A stretch of DNA of 64,000 bases, from the NCBI RefSeq assembly GCF_033042135.1, contig NZ_WBXM01000003.1, positions 310,001 to 374,000 on the forward strand, read 5' to 3'. Source of the DNA: Haloechinothrix sp033042135. Lineage in GTDB: Bacteria > Actinomycetota > Actinomycetes > Mycobacteriales > Pseudonocardiaceae. The notes beneath the pieces were generated by a model. That model saw only the letters and a list, made by a program, of their open reading frames with translations. It ran no database searches and was not told the origin of the DNA. The translations under genes and the position numbers were made by a program. Shown here in pieces: positions 52,301 to 60,166 of the stretch. Position 1 is the first letter of the stretch. The number at the start of each line of letters is the position of its first letter.

Positions 52301-55166
52301 GAACTCCGAATTCGTTGGCGTGCCGCAGGAGGAGCTGGCCGAGGGCGCTTTCCTCCTCGCACTCACCCGCGAAGGGATGGCCAGTGAGCACGGTTGGCCC
52401 GTACGTGCCCGGCTGCGCAGCCTGAACAGGGACGGCGAACGCGACGAGCCGTCGGCGGCGGTGGCTGCCGTGGCTGCCGGATCCCCGCACACAGGCCGTA
52501 GTTACCTAGCAGGGGACGGCGCGGTCGAGCTGATCCGCGCCGTCGAATCGGGGCGGCCACACGCCACGGTGCGGTCACCGGCAGGCAGCCCGTCGATCGC
52601 GGTCAGCGTGCCCACCCGCGAGGCAGCCGGGCCGCCAGCCGCTACGGCTGGCGAGCAAGCGAGCGGCGGTGCGCCGGATGTGGCCGCATCCGAGCGGTAC
52701 TGCCTGGTGACCCGCCGCGTCGATGCGACAGCCGAGTTCCCCGAGGTGCCCGCCATCCCCGCGGGCGGCATCGTCCTCGTCAACCGCGCCGACCTCGCCG
52801 AGCGCGTGGCCGATCAGGTGGCACGGGCGGGCGCGACGATGATCTCGACCGATCCGGAGACGAGCGGCTGCATCGCCCTCGATGCCGGCAGCGAGGAAGC
52901 GATGGCGGCGGCCGTCGACAGCCTCGCCGTCGCCGACGGTGAGGCCCTGCACCTGCGCGTCCTCGCTACGGTGCGCGACATTGCGGATCGTTGGCCCGAG
53001 GTGCCACCGCCGTCGCTGCTGCGGCTGCCCGAGCTGGCGCTGATGGTGTGCCAGCGCTACACCGACCGGCTCGACGGGGGAACGATCGCGGCCCTGCTCC
53101 TCGACGAGCTGCGCGACGCCAACATCCACCCCTACCTGTCGCTGGTGAGCGGTTTCATCCGCGGTATCCGCCGGGAGGTTCCCGCGCGGACCTGGGCGGT
53201 GGCCACCGATGCTCCGCTGGAGACGGCACTGTCCCAGCTCGCGGCGGAGTCGGCCGCGGCCGACGACCGGTCGGTGGCGCGTTACCACCGGGGCGTGCGG
53301 CTGCTCGAACGGCTCAGGCCCGCCCCGGCTGGTTCGGGCGGGGAGGAAGAACTGCTGGTGGACTCGTCGTCGGTGGTGCTCGCGACAGGGGGAGCGCGCG
53401 GCATCGCGGCTGTCGCCCTGGCCGCGCTCGCCCGGCGAGCGCGCCCCAAGCTGTGGCTGCTCGGGAGTACGCCCGACGAGCCGGTTCCCGATGAGCTGCT
53501 CGACGCCACCGACGAGGAGCTGCCCGCGTTGCGGGCTCGGTTCATCAGGGACGCGCGGCAGGAGTATCCGGAGCAGCGCGTCCCGGAGATCAACGCTCGG
53601 TTCGACCGGTTGTTGCGGGCACGGCAGGTGCGGACCGCGGTGCGGGAGCTGCGGGCATTGCTCGGCGAATCCCGCGTGCGCTACCTGGAATGCGATGTCA
53701 CCGACGCCGAGGCGGTCCGGTACGCGGTGGAGACGATCCATGCCGAGGACGGCAGGGTGACGCTCGTCGTGCACGCCGCAGGCCGGAACAAGTCAGCACT
53801 GTACGACTCCAAGACCATCGCCGACTACCGATCGGTGCGTGATCCCAAGGTGCTGGGATATCACAACCTCAAAGGAGCGTTCGGCGATCGGCAACCACGG
53901 CACTGGTGCACGTTCGGCTCGGTGCTCGGCACGTTCGGCATCACCGGCGAAACGGACTACATCGCGGCGAACGAGTATCTCGCGGCGGCGGCGTGCCGGA
54001 ACAGCAGGCATCGCTCCACGGCGGAGTTCACCATCGGATGGAGCACCTGGGGTGAGTCGGGAATGCGCGCGGGGCCGGGGATCGCGGCGAGCCAGGAGCC
54101 CATCCCGCTCGGGATCACCGACGCCAGAGGCAGGGCGGACTTCCTGACGGAGCTGAGCGTAACGCGCCCGCCGGAGCCGTACTCGCTGTACCTGCCGGGA
54201 GACACGCTCCGGAGATCGGCCGTCCTGATCGGCGAGCACATCACCGAGGACGAGCTCAACAGCGTCGAGATCGGCCGCGGGATGCTCGGCGTGCCGATCC
54301 ACCGCGATCGAGACACCGCGCAGTGGGAGTGGCAGGCCGAGCTCGGCAGGGACAGCTACGTGTTGGAACACCTCGTCGGGGGGAAGCCGGTCGCACCGGG
54401 ACAGCTCATGGTCGCGCTGGCTGGCGAAGCCGGGCTCGCGCTGTTGCCAGGCGCCACGGTCCGCGGGTGGCGTGACATCAGCTTCGAGAACTTCCTGTTC
54501 ACCGATCCCCGCGGGAAAGCCACGCCGTACCGGCTGCTCGCCGAGGTGGTGGAGCGATCGGCATCCGAGACACGTGTCCATGTGGCCGTGGAGGCCGATG
54601 TCATCGCGCCAGACGGGCGCGTGCTACAGCGCGGCAGGCGGTACTGCGCGATGGAGGTCCTGCTGGGCACACCACGCGCCATGCCGGAGTGGCAGCCTGG
54701 CGATCTCGCGGGCATGCGGGGGCACAGTACGGTCGATCCCTACCACCGTCCGGATTCCGAAGCCTGGCTCATCGGGCCGTTCCGCACGACCTCGGATGTG
54801 ACGGTGAGCGCATCCGGCGGGCACGGCCGCTGGGTCGCTCGCGTGGACTGCGACGCCCTCGCCACCGCACGCCTGCCGGTATTGCTACTGGATTCGCTGC
54901 TGCGGTCCCGGTCTTTCGAGGTGGCCGACGGCGAGCGGATCACGACACACGTCCCCACCGGCATCGCCGTCATCGATCTCTACGCAGGCGGCAACGACGT
55001 CGAGCTGACCCGACGCTACCCGTCGGGTATCGACCTGTACTACGACGCCGGGTCCGACACCTGCACCGCGGTGACACCCGAGGGCGGCGTGCTGCTGCGC
55101 ATGTCGGGTATCGGTACCCAGCCGATGAGCACCATGCCGATCGACGACACCCAGCTGGCACGGTAA
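49338..55166 (+). CDS. Iterative type I polyketide/fatty-acid megasynthase ER(FabL-like)-KS-KS'-KR-DH
   Basis: This 1942-residue enzyme has five domains. Residues 1-255: short-chain reductase with TGGAKGIG (13-20) and Tyr155-x6-Lys162, the spacing of FabL/FabI enoyl reductases. Residues 322-760: ketosynthase with Cys512 (DTACSSS), His646 (HGTGTP) and His681, complete. Residues 777 to about 1090: a short second KS-like domain with His954 where the cysteine belongs (VDAGHAST), like a chain-length factor. Residues about 1120-1640: ketoreductase with structural and catalytic halves, TGGARG (1350-1355), Tyr1541 and Asn1545. Residues about 1650-1930: double-hotdog dehydratase with His1678 (HxxxGxxxxP) and Asp1852. 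AT and ACP are on the preceding protein. All steps for complete reduction are present. No phosphopantetheinyl transferase domain is seen. Confidence 0.88.
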   Translation: MLESFSGKVAVVTGGAKGIGGAITTELARRGAHVVINCFHSVEQARELAATITAEMPGSAEVIRASVVKRAELADMFARVEEAHGGIDFLVNNAARAIMDPLDRVPDIEWERCIDVDLHGTRMCTEYAVPLMERRGGGSIVNISVIATRYPLANYTPGAPAKAAMEAFSRYAAAELGPAGIRVNIVSTGFVDNDTTRLFPDSERMRDTLIAATPMGRLPAERELAEVTVFLCSSLAGSITGQTLDVDGGLSLFSAALSPPVTARPAWTTTGEIPAPRGLTPAAGSDDVDGAQPQGSDTAATARPVAPVIAEAGEAGRDRPEDNVIAVVGMGMVVPGANSPDEFWDLLRQPDHTFGEPPRFDIDQIYSADPEAEDRSYVRTFGFIRDFRPHPGMRVTDPDRPDLLTRYLRHSVLQARDGMRIAGSARCGLYVGAWTGSSHTLEDSMLVSAAARGAGARLVGSGHESRLRGVLRRHFGQAVEQPRRSLPDAVLRDAAADLLGDDAEYLVVDTACSSSMYAIDLGVKGLLAGDCDVAFCGGAGSAERRVMVLFSKLKGLSPTGELRAYDIDANGVLFSECTVVLGLKRLSTAREDGDEVLGLLAGFGAASDGRGKAIAAPNETGQRRALQRARAVNGVTPEEVDWVVGHGTGTPAGDAVELETLAEHAPDGGQLVTSNKSLVGHGGWTAGAVSVAHALLALRNETIPAQQRFSELHPATPADRIRVPSSDVPWPGDAQYPRQAGVSAFGFGGINAHQLVREAGPRGSEALPASTPATTGEDVVLLGWSAHLPGAPDRDAVRAWLTRDAAAPERSFGDRYPLPPLAERKLPDVTALSIDRCQLMAIELTNRFVREHGEIWAQHRERTGVIAGHTGIPRAMVDYSLRIAQDELCEAVRRYSDTPEADERAMREFLDDHRREMPPSNEESMSGVMTNIIASRISHRFDMHGPTMAVDAGHASTQAAVRVAERYLRTGELDMALVLSVNGNSTAVNSEFVGVPQEELAEGAFLLALTREGMASEHGWPVRARLRSLNRDGERDEPSAAVAAVAAGSPHTGRSYLAGDGAVELIRAVESGRPHATVRSPAGSPSIAVSVPTREAAGPPAATAGEQASGGAPDVAASERYCLVTRRVDATAEFPEVPAIPAGGIVLVNRADLAERVADQVARAGATMISTDPETSGCIALDAGSEEAMAAAVDSLAVADGEALHLRVLATVRDIADRWPEVPPPSLLRLPELALMVCQRYTDRLDGGTIAALLLDELRDANIHPYLSLVSGFIRGIRREVPARTWAVATDAPLETALSQLAAESAAADDRSVARYHRGVRLLERLRPAPAGSGGEEELLVDSSSVVLATGGARGIAAVALAALARRARPKLWLLGSTPDEPVPDELLDATDEELPALRARFIRDARQEYPEQRVPEINARFDRLLRARQVRTAVRELRALLGESRVRYLECDVTDAEAVRYAVETIHAEDGRVTLVVHAAGRNKSALYDSKTIADYRSVRDPKVLGYHNLKGAFGDRQPRHWCTFGSVLGTFGITGETDYIAANEYLAAAACRNSRHRSTAEFTIGWSTWGESGMRAGPGIAASQEPIPLGITDARGRADFLTELSVTRPPEPYSLYLPGDTLRRSAVLIGEHITEDELNSVEIGRGMLGVPIHRDRDTAQWEWQAELGRDSYVLEHLVGGKPVAPGQLMVALAGEAGLALLPGATVRGWRDISFENFLFTDPRGKATPYRLLAEVVERSASETRVHVAVEADVIAPDGRVLQRGRRYCAMEVLLGTPRAMPEWQPGDLAGMRGHSTVDPYHRPDSEAWLIGPFRTTSDVTVSASGGHGRWVARVDCDALATARLPVLLLDSLLRSRSFEVADGERITTHVPTGIAVIDLYAGGNDVELTRRYPSGIDLYYDAGSDTCTAVTPEGGVLLRMSGIGTQPMSTMPIDDTQLAR

Positions 55167-55187
55167 CCGTGCCCCGACGGAGGATCC

Positions 55188-55637
55188 ATGGACCGTAACT
55201 TCGCCATCGACCGTATCGTCACGATGGACGATGCGGATCCGGTCGGGAACGTACACTTTTCCCGCTTCATCTCCTGGCAAGGGCAGGGTCGCGAGGAGTT
55301 CCTGATTCGGTGTGCTCCCGCGTTCATCGACGATATCCACACTGGACGTATCGTCGTCACCGCCAACTGCCGATGCGAGTACCTGTCCGAACTCAAACTG
55401 GGGCAGACCGTGTCGATCCGGATGGCCGTGCATTCCGCCCGGTTCAACATCATGACGCTGGACTTCACGTACTACCGGTGCGAGCAGTCTGGCGAGACGC
55501 TCGTCGCCCGCGGCGATCAGCAGGTCGCGTGCGTCCGGCGCCATGCGGGCGAGCTGGTGCCCGCTGGCTGGCCGCCGGAGATGGTCAACGCCGTCGAGGA
55601 ACTGGGATGCGACGTGTCCCGGGCGTTCGTGGAGTAG
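55188..55637 (+). CDS. Enediyne-type hotdog thioesterase
   Basis: This 149-residue single-hotdog protein resembles the thioesterases of enediyne clusters (CalE7/SgcE10/DynE7 type) that release the chain from the iterative synthase. The segment DPVGNVHFSRFISWQGQGREEFL matches the family pattern VGNVxF-x5-WQGxxRE; the family uses these Asn/Arg residues rather than the usual Asp/Glu. LVARGDQQVACVRR is also typical. It starts 21 bp after the megasynthase, so it is its likely release or editing enzyme. It could also be an acyl-CoA thioesterase. Confidence 0.85.
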   Translation: MDRNFAIDRIVTMDDADPVGNVHFSRFISWQGQGREEFLIRCAPAFIDDIHTGRIVVTANCRCEYLSELKLGQTVSIRMAVHSARFNIMTLDFTYYRCEQSGETLVARGDQQVACVRRHAGELVPAGWPPEMVNAVEELGCDVSRAFVE

Positions 55638-55652
55638 GGAAGGTTGTGCAGC

Positions 55653-57278
55653 ATGTCGACCGGTTCAGCGCACGCCGCGGTAAACCCCGATCCGGTGGAC
55701 CCCCCGGATCCACCGGAGGACACCGGCACCGACCTCCGCGCGCGAACGGAGCAGCGGCGTCGGATCCAGCACGACATCGAGTCTGGTTTCGACTCCCGCT
55801 CCTCGCAGCGGCAACGCGAGAAAGGCAAGCTTACCGTTTACCAGCGGCTGGAACGATTGCTCGATCGCGACTCTTTCGTCGAGATCGAGTCGCTTCGTCG
55901 CCACCGGTCGTCCGAGTTCGGTATGGCGGAAGCGCGCCCGTATACCGACGGCGTCGTGGCGGGATGGGGCACGATCGACGGCCGCACCGTCTTCGTATAC
56001 GGGCAGGACTTCCGGATCTTCGGGGGGTCGCTGGGGGAGGCGCACGCCGAGAAGATCCACAAGGTCATGGACCTGGCCGAGTCGGCTGGCGCGCCGCTGA
56101 TCGGTCTCAATGACGGGGCGGGAGCGCGTATCCAGGAAGGTGTCGTCGCCCTCGCAGGCTACGGTGGCATCTTCCAGCGCATAGCCAGGCTCTCCGGCGT
56201 GATCCCGCAGATCAGCGTAATGCTCGGTCCGTGCGCTGGTGGGGCAGTCTACGCGCCAGCCATGACCGATTTCGTGTTCATGGTCGGTGGTATCTCGCAG
56301 ATGTACGTCACCGGGCCCGACGTGATCAGCGCGGTGACGGGGGAGAGTGTCACCCACGAGGAGCTCGGCGGGGCCGAGGTGCACGCAACCAGGTCGGGGA
56401 TCGCCGGCGCGGTGTACGACAACGAGGACGACTGCCTCAGCGACGTCCGGTACCTGATCTCGCTGTTGCCGTCGAACAATCGCGAGCTACCGCCCGAGAC
56501 GCACACCGACGATCCACCCGACCGCGGCAACGACGCGTTGCTCAACCTCGTTCCGGCTCACGCCAACCGCGCGTTCGACATGCACGAGATCATCCACGAG
56601 ATCGTGGACGACGGGGTGGCGTTCGAGATCCACGACCAGTGGGCTCGGAACGTCATCTGCGCGTTCGGCAGGATCGCCGGGCAGGTGGTCGGGTTCGTGG
56701 CCAACCAGCCTGCGGTGCTGGCCGGTGTACTCGACATCAGCGCCTCGGAGAAGGCCGCCCGGTTCGTGCAGATGTGCGACGCCTTCAACGTACCGCTGGT
56801 GACGTTGGTAGACGTTCCCGGTTTCCTGCCGGGCGTGCAGCAGGAACACGCCGGGCTCATCCGGCACGGGGCGAAGCTGCTGTACGCCTACTGCACAGCG
56901 ACGGTTCCGAGAGTTCAGGTGATCGTGCGCAAAGCCTACGGCGGTGCCTACATCGTGCTCGACTCCCGTTCGGTCGGTGCGGACCTATCCTTCGCGTGGC
57001 CGGGCAACGAGGTTGCGGTCATGGGCTCCGAGGCGGCGGTGAACATCATCTTCCGCCACGAGGTCGCGGCAGCCGAGGATCCCGAGGCGGTGCGGGAACG
57101 GCGCATCAAGGAGTACCGGGAGAGGCTGATGCATCCCTACTACGCCGCAGAGCACGGCCTGGTCGACGACGTGATCGATCCGGCGCGGACGCGGGAGACG
57201 CTGGCTCGGTCGCTGGCCATGCTCCGCGCCAAGCACGCCCCGATGCCCGCCCGCAAGCACGGAAACCCGGCGCTGTGA
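55653..57278 (+). CDS. Acyl-CoA carboxylase beta subunit (carboxyltransferase)
   Basis: This 541-residue protein is the biotin-dependent carboxyltransferase subunit of actinobacterial acyl-CoA carboxylases. Both crotonase-like halves are present, with LGPCAGGAVYAPAMTDF and RKAYGGAYIVLDSRSVGADL. The residue that in S. coelicolor controls chain choice (position 422, Asp in PccB, Ile in AccB) is Ile434 here (GGAYI), which suggests acetyl-CoA is accepted and malonyl-CoA made. ATG 55653 is used. It overlaps the epsilon gene by one base. No biotin-carrying alpha subunit lies in the window, so a shared genomic one must be used. Confidence 0.93.
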   Translation: MSTGSAHAAVNPDPVDPPDPPEDTGTDLRARTEQRRRIQHDIESGFDSRSSQRQREKGKLTVYQRLERLLDRDSFVEIESLRRHRSSEFGMAEARPYTDGVVAGWGTIDGRTVFVYGQDFRIFGGSLGEAHAEKIHKVMDLAESAGAPLIGLNDGAGARIQEGVVALAGYGGIFQRIARLSGVIPQISVMLGPCAGGAVYAPAMTDFVFMVGGISQMYVTGPDVISAVTGESVTHEELGGAEVHATRSGIAGAVYDNEDDCLSDVRYLISLLPSNNRELPPETHTDDPPDRGNDALLNLVPAHANRAFDMHEIIHEIVDDGVAFEIHDQWARNVICAFGRIAGQVVGFVANQPAVLAGVLDISASEKAARFVQMCDAFNVPLVTLVDVPGFLPGVQQEHAGLIRHGAKLLYAYCTATVPRVQVIVRKAYGGAYIVLDSRSVGADLSFAWPGNEVAVMGSEAAVNIIFRHEVAAAEDPEAVRERRIKEYRERLMHPYYAAEHGLVDDVIDPARTRETLARSLAMLRAKHAPMPARKHGNPAL

Positions 57279-57523
57279 TGGGCGGTACACCGATAGCGAC
57301 CCGCGACATCGAGGTTGTCCGCGGCGATCCGGACGGCACGGAACTCGCCGCGGTGGCCCTCGCGCTCGCCGCCCTCACCGGGGCGCGCGGCGAACCACAG
57401 GCAGCCGTAGGACGCCCCGCCCCCTGGACCATGCCGCCGGTGCCGTTACCCGTGTCCTGGCAGCACCGTTCGCAGCACCGGTTCTCCCCGAGGCCGGATG
57501 GACACCCGCCCGTAGTACGTTGA
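57278..57523 (+). CDS. Acyl-CoA carboxylase epsilon subunit
   Basis: This 81-residue protein has the epsilon-subunit signature IEVVRGDPDGTELAAVALALAAL near the N-terminus and a Trp/Pro/Arg-rich tail. Epsilon subunits, found in actinobacteria, stabilise and activate the alpha-beta carboxylase complex. Its ATG overlaps the beta-subunit stop by one base (TGATG), so the two are made together. The following gene starts 14 bp later. Confidence 0.85.
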   Translation: MGGTPIATRDIEVVRGDPDGTELAAVALALAALTGARGEPQAAVGRPAPWTMPPVPLPVSWQHRSQHRFSPRPDGHPPVVR

Positions 57524-57537
57524 GTGGAGGCACGATC

Positions 57538-58527
57538 ATGCCACAGTGGATGCTCCGTTACGACCTGCGTACCGCCGCCGGGATCGGTGCGCCGCACGAG
57601 GAGCTGTACGCCGCAGCCCTCGAGCAGTGCGAGTGGGCGGACCGGCAGGGGTGCCCGGCGATTCTCCTTCCCGAACATCACGGTTCCGTAGGCGGCTACC
57701 TCGCCTCCCCTGCGGTCCTCGGCGCCGGCGTCGCCGCGCGCACCACTCGGGCACGGATCATGGTGACGGATACGGTGCTGCGCGATCCGATCGCGCGGGC
57801 CGAGGACTTCGCGGCGCTCGATCAGCTCTCCGGTGGCAGGCTCGACGGCCTGCTCACCGTCGGGTACGTGCCGGAGGAGTTCGCGATGTACGGCGAGCAG
57901 TTCGATAGCCGCGTTCGCGCCTTCGAGGAGAAGGCGGACTCGCTGATGCGCCTGCTCGCAGGCGAGGAAGTGTACTACCGAGGGCGCCGTGCCACCATTT
58001 CGCCGCTGCCGTCGCAACAGCCGAGGCCGCCGATAACGTTCGGCGGCGCGACCCCGGCCGCGGCTCGCCGGTCAGCGGCCATGGCGGACGGTTTCATGCC
58101 GATCGTGCCCGACCCGGGACTCGTGGAGGCCTACGAGGCCGAGTGCGCGCGCCTCGGGCGGGAACCCCGCAGCTACCGTCACGTCAGGGGAGCGCTCGCG
58201 GTGCTCGTGGTGGAGGATCCCGAGCGGGCATGGGCGGAGTTGGGCAAGTACATCCTGGACGACATGAACACCTACGGGCACTGGAAGGCCGCGGAACCGG
58301 GAGCCAGCCCGTACTACCCGGCGGAGGACGTGGAGACCGTCCGTGCCAGCGGGCTGTATTCGCTGGTCACGCCGGAGGAGTGCGTGGAGCTGATGAACCG
58401 GGGTCCGGACGGTACCACCATCTTCCTGCATCCGTTGCTCGCCGGGATCGATCCAGACGTCGGGTGGCAGAGCCTGCACCTCTTCGTCGACGAGGTGTTG
58501 CCGCGCCTGCACGACGACAGCGCCTAG
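57538..58527 (+). CDS. LLM-class (luciferase-like) flavin-dependent oxidoreductase
   Basis: This 329-residue TIM-barrel flavoprotein has the family stretches EWADRQGCPAILLPEHHG, TDTVLRDPIARAEDFAALDQ, LSGGRLDGLLTVGYVPEEF and ITFGGATPAAARRSAAMADG. Luciferase-like enzymes use FMN or F420 to oxidise or reduce small molecules. ATG 57538 is preceded by GGAGG. It is the last gene of the biosynthetic operon and is the best candidate for tailoring the released product. The C-terminal part (after residue 235) is longer than in many relatives. Confidence 0.88.
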   Translation: MPQWMLRYDLRTAAGIGAPHEELYAAALEQCEWADRQGCPAILLPEHHGSVGGYLASPAVLGAGVAARTTRARIMVTDTVLRDPIARAEDFAALDQLSGGRLDGLLTVGYVPEEFAMYGEQFDSRVRAFEEKADSLMRLLAGEEVYYRGRRATISPLPSQQPRPPITFGGATPAAARRSAAMADGFMPIVPDPGLVEAYEAECARLGREPRSYRHVRGALAVLVVEDPERAWAELGKYILDDMNTYGHWKAAEPGASPYYPAEDVETVRASGLYSLVTPEECVELMNRGPDGTTIFLHPLLAGIDPDVGWQSLHLFVDEVLPRLHDDSA

Positions 58528-58569
58528 CGGCGGTTCCCAGCTGTGGCGCTCGATCCGCTCACCGTGGTG

Positions 58570-58585
58570 ATGCATGCGGGTGCAT
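58570..58585. promoter_or_regulatory. Operator candidate ATGCAT-N5-TGCAT before the MarR gene
   Basis: ATGCATGCGGGTGCAT is an inverted repeat (ATGCA/TGCAT around six bases, with a further G/C pair outside). It ends 18 bp before the MarR start. The same 16-bp pattern occurs before the pirin gene at 60093-60108. This fits a MarR dimer controlling itself. Confidence 0.6.
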
Positions 58586-58603
58586 CCGGGTAGGCTGCTC
58601 GGC

Positions 58604-59044
58604 ATGTCGGCCGCGGGCACCGGGAGACGTTTCAAGATCGAAACGTGGCGGTTGTTGATGGAGGTCCATCAGGCGGTGCTCGGTGAGCTCGAAACCGAGC
58701 TCACCAAGCACGGCCTGACGGTCAGCGAGTTCGACACGCTCATCAACATACCGAGGGACGGCGCCCCGATGCGCGAGCTGCGTGACCGTGTGGTGCTCAG
58801 CCAGAGCGCCCTCAGCAGACTCGTCGACCGGTTGGAGCGCAGGGAGCTCATCACCCGCGAACCGCTGGCCGAGGACACCCGCGCCGTCGTGCTCGCATTG
58901 ACCGCCGAAGGTCGTAAGCTGGCCAGGGCGGCCGCCCGCACCAACGCCGCTGTCGTGGAGCGCTCGTTCGGCGACCGGTTGTCGGAGCACGAGCTGGCCA
59001 CGATGCGTACCGCGTTGGCTCGCCTCAAGGACGAGCTGACCTAG
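58604..59044 (+). CDS. MarR-family regulator
   Basis: This 146-residue winged-helix regulator has the recognition region LRDRVVLSQSALSRLVDRLE and the wing REPLAEDTRAVVLALTAEG. MarR proteins usually repress nearby genes until they bind a phenolic or oxidised ligand. ATG 58604 is chosen over ATG 58574, because the latter would place the candidate operator inside the gene. It follows the luciferase-like gene by 76 bp and converges on pirin. Confidence 0.9.
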   Translation: MSAAGTGRRFKIETWRLLMEVHQAVLGELETELTKHGLTVSEFDTLINIPRDGAPMRELRDRVVLSQSALSRLVDRLERRELITREPLAEDTRAVVLALTAEGRKLARAAARTNAAVVERSFGDRLSEHELATMRTALARLKDELT

Positions 59045-59074
59045 GCCTGGACGCGACCGACCCGGTCGGGATGC

Positions 59075-60052
59075 TCACCCACCCGACGTGGTGGTGCCCC
59101 GGTGTTCGGCGGGGACCGTGCCCATGCGGCCGGTCTGGTAGTCGTGCATGGCCTGCATGATCTCCCGCTCGTCGTTCATGACGAACGGCCCATACTGGAT
59201 GACGGGTTCGCCGATGGGTTCGCCGCCGAGCAGCAGGACCTCCAGCTGGCCGGTGCGGTTGTCCTGGGTTCCGTCCGCGGTGACCGTGATGGCGTCGCCG
59301 GTGTCGAGCACGGCCAGCTGCCCCTCACGCAACGGGCGCCGCTCGGCACCGACCGAGCCGGAACCGGAGAGGACATACACCATGGCGGTGAACGCCGCCG
59401 GCCAGGGCGTGGCCAGCTGTGCCCCGGGAGCCAGCGACGCGTGGGCGTATCTGATCGGGGTGTAGGTCGAGCCCGGTCCCTGGTGCCCGTCCAACTCACC
59501 GGCGATCAGCCGCACGAGGGCGCCGCCGTCGTCGGAGGTCAGTAGCGTCAGCTCGCTGCCACGCAGGTCTTGGTAGCGCGGGTCGACCCACTTCCTGCTG
59601 CGAGGCAGGTTCACCCACAGCTGCACCCCGTGGAACCACCCGCCGTTGAGCACAAGCTCCTCGGCGGGGAGCTCGTCGTGCAGCACTCCGGAGCCTGCGG
59701 TCATCCACTGAGTGTCGCCCTCGGCGATGACGCCCCCACCGCCGTGCGAATCGTGGTGCACGAACACCCCGTCCATGAGGTAGGTCACCGTTTCGAATCC
59801 TCGGTGGGGGTGCCACGGCGCGCCCTTGGCCTCGTGCGGCTCGTAGGCCACCTCACCAAGGTGGTCGAGCAGGATGAACGGGTCGGCCCCACGGAGCTCC
59901 ATGCTGGGGAACGGGCGCCGCACCTGGAAACCGGCACCCTCGGTCTGCTTGGCCGCGGTGACCACTTGGCGGGGTGCGCGGTCGGTGACCTCGACCCCTG
60001 GACGCGTGATCCGTGGCAACAGCAGTGGGTTCGCCACACTGATTGCGGGCAT
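59075..60052 (-). CDS. Pirin-family cupin protein
   Basis: This 325-residue two-cupin protein has the N-terminal pirin motif HPHRGFETVTYLMDG, supplying metal ligands, followed by a later histidine and glutamate region (GSGVLHDELPAEE). Some pirins are quercetin dioxygenases or redox sensors. ATG 60052 follows GAGGAG at a 6-base spacing. The candidate MarR operator lies 41-56 bp upstream, so the adjacent MarR regulator probably controls it. Confidence 0.9.
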   Translation of the reverse strand: MPAISVANPLLLPRITRPGVEVTDRAPRQVVTAAKQTEGAGFQVRRPFPSMELRGADPFILLDHLGEVAYEPHEAKGAPWHPHRGFETVTYLMDGVFVHHDSHGGGGVIAEGDTQWMTAGSGVLHDELPAEELVLNGGWFHGVQLWVNLPRSRKWVDPRYQDLRGSELTLLTSDDGGALVRLIAGELDGHQGPGSTYTPIRYAHASLAPGAQLATPWPAAFTAMVYVLSGSGSVGAERRPLREGQLAVLDTGDAITVTADGTQDNRTGQLEVLLLGGEPIGEPVIQYGPFVMNDEREIMQAMHDYQTGRMGTVPAEHRGTTTSGG

Positions 60053-60092
60053 TGCTGTCTCCTCGCTTACCGGGGTTCGCGTGAACCCGAAA

Positions 60093-60108
60093 ATGCATTC
60101 GCATGCAT
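60093..60108. promoter_or_regulatory. Operator candidate ATGCAT-N5-TGCAT before pirin
   Basis: ATGCATTCGCATGCAT repeats the pattern seen before the MarR gene at 58570-58585. It sits in the gap between pirin and the upstream luciferase-like gene, close to the AT-rich TTATAT that could be part of the leftward pirin promoter. Confidence 0.6.
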
Positions 60109-60166
60109 ATAACGCATGGCAGGTGGCCCCTATTCCCGGCAGCGTCACTGTACTCGACGCTGCCCG

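Noticed and set aside
47925..58527. Calling the locus an enediyne cluster
   Set aside because: Only the thioesterase is enediyne-like; the synthase lacks the PKSE domain order and no enediyne hallmark genes are present.
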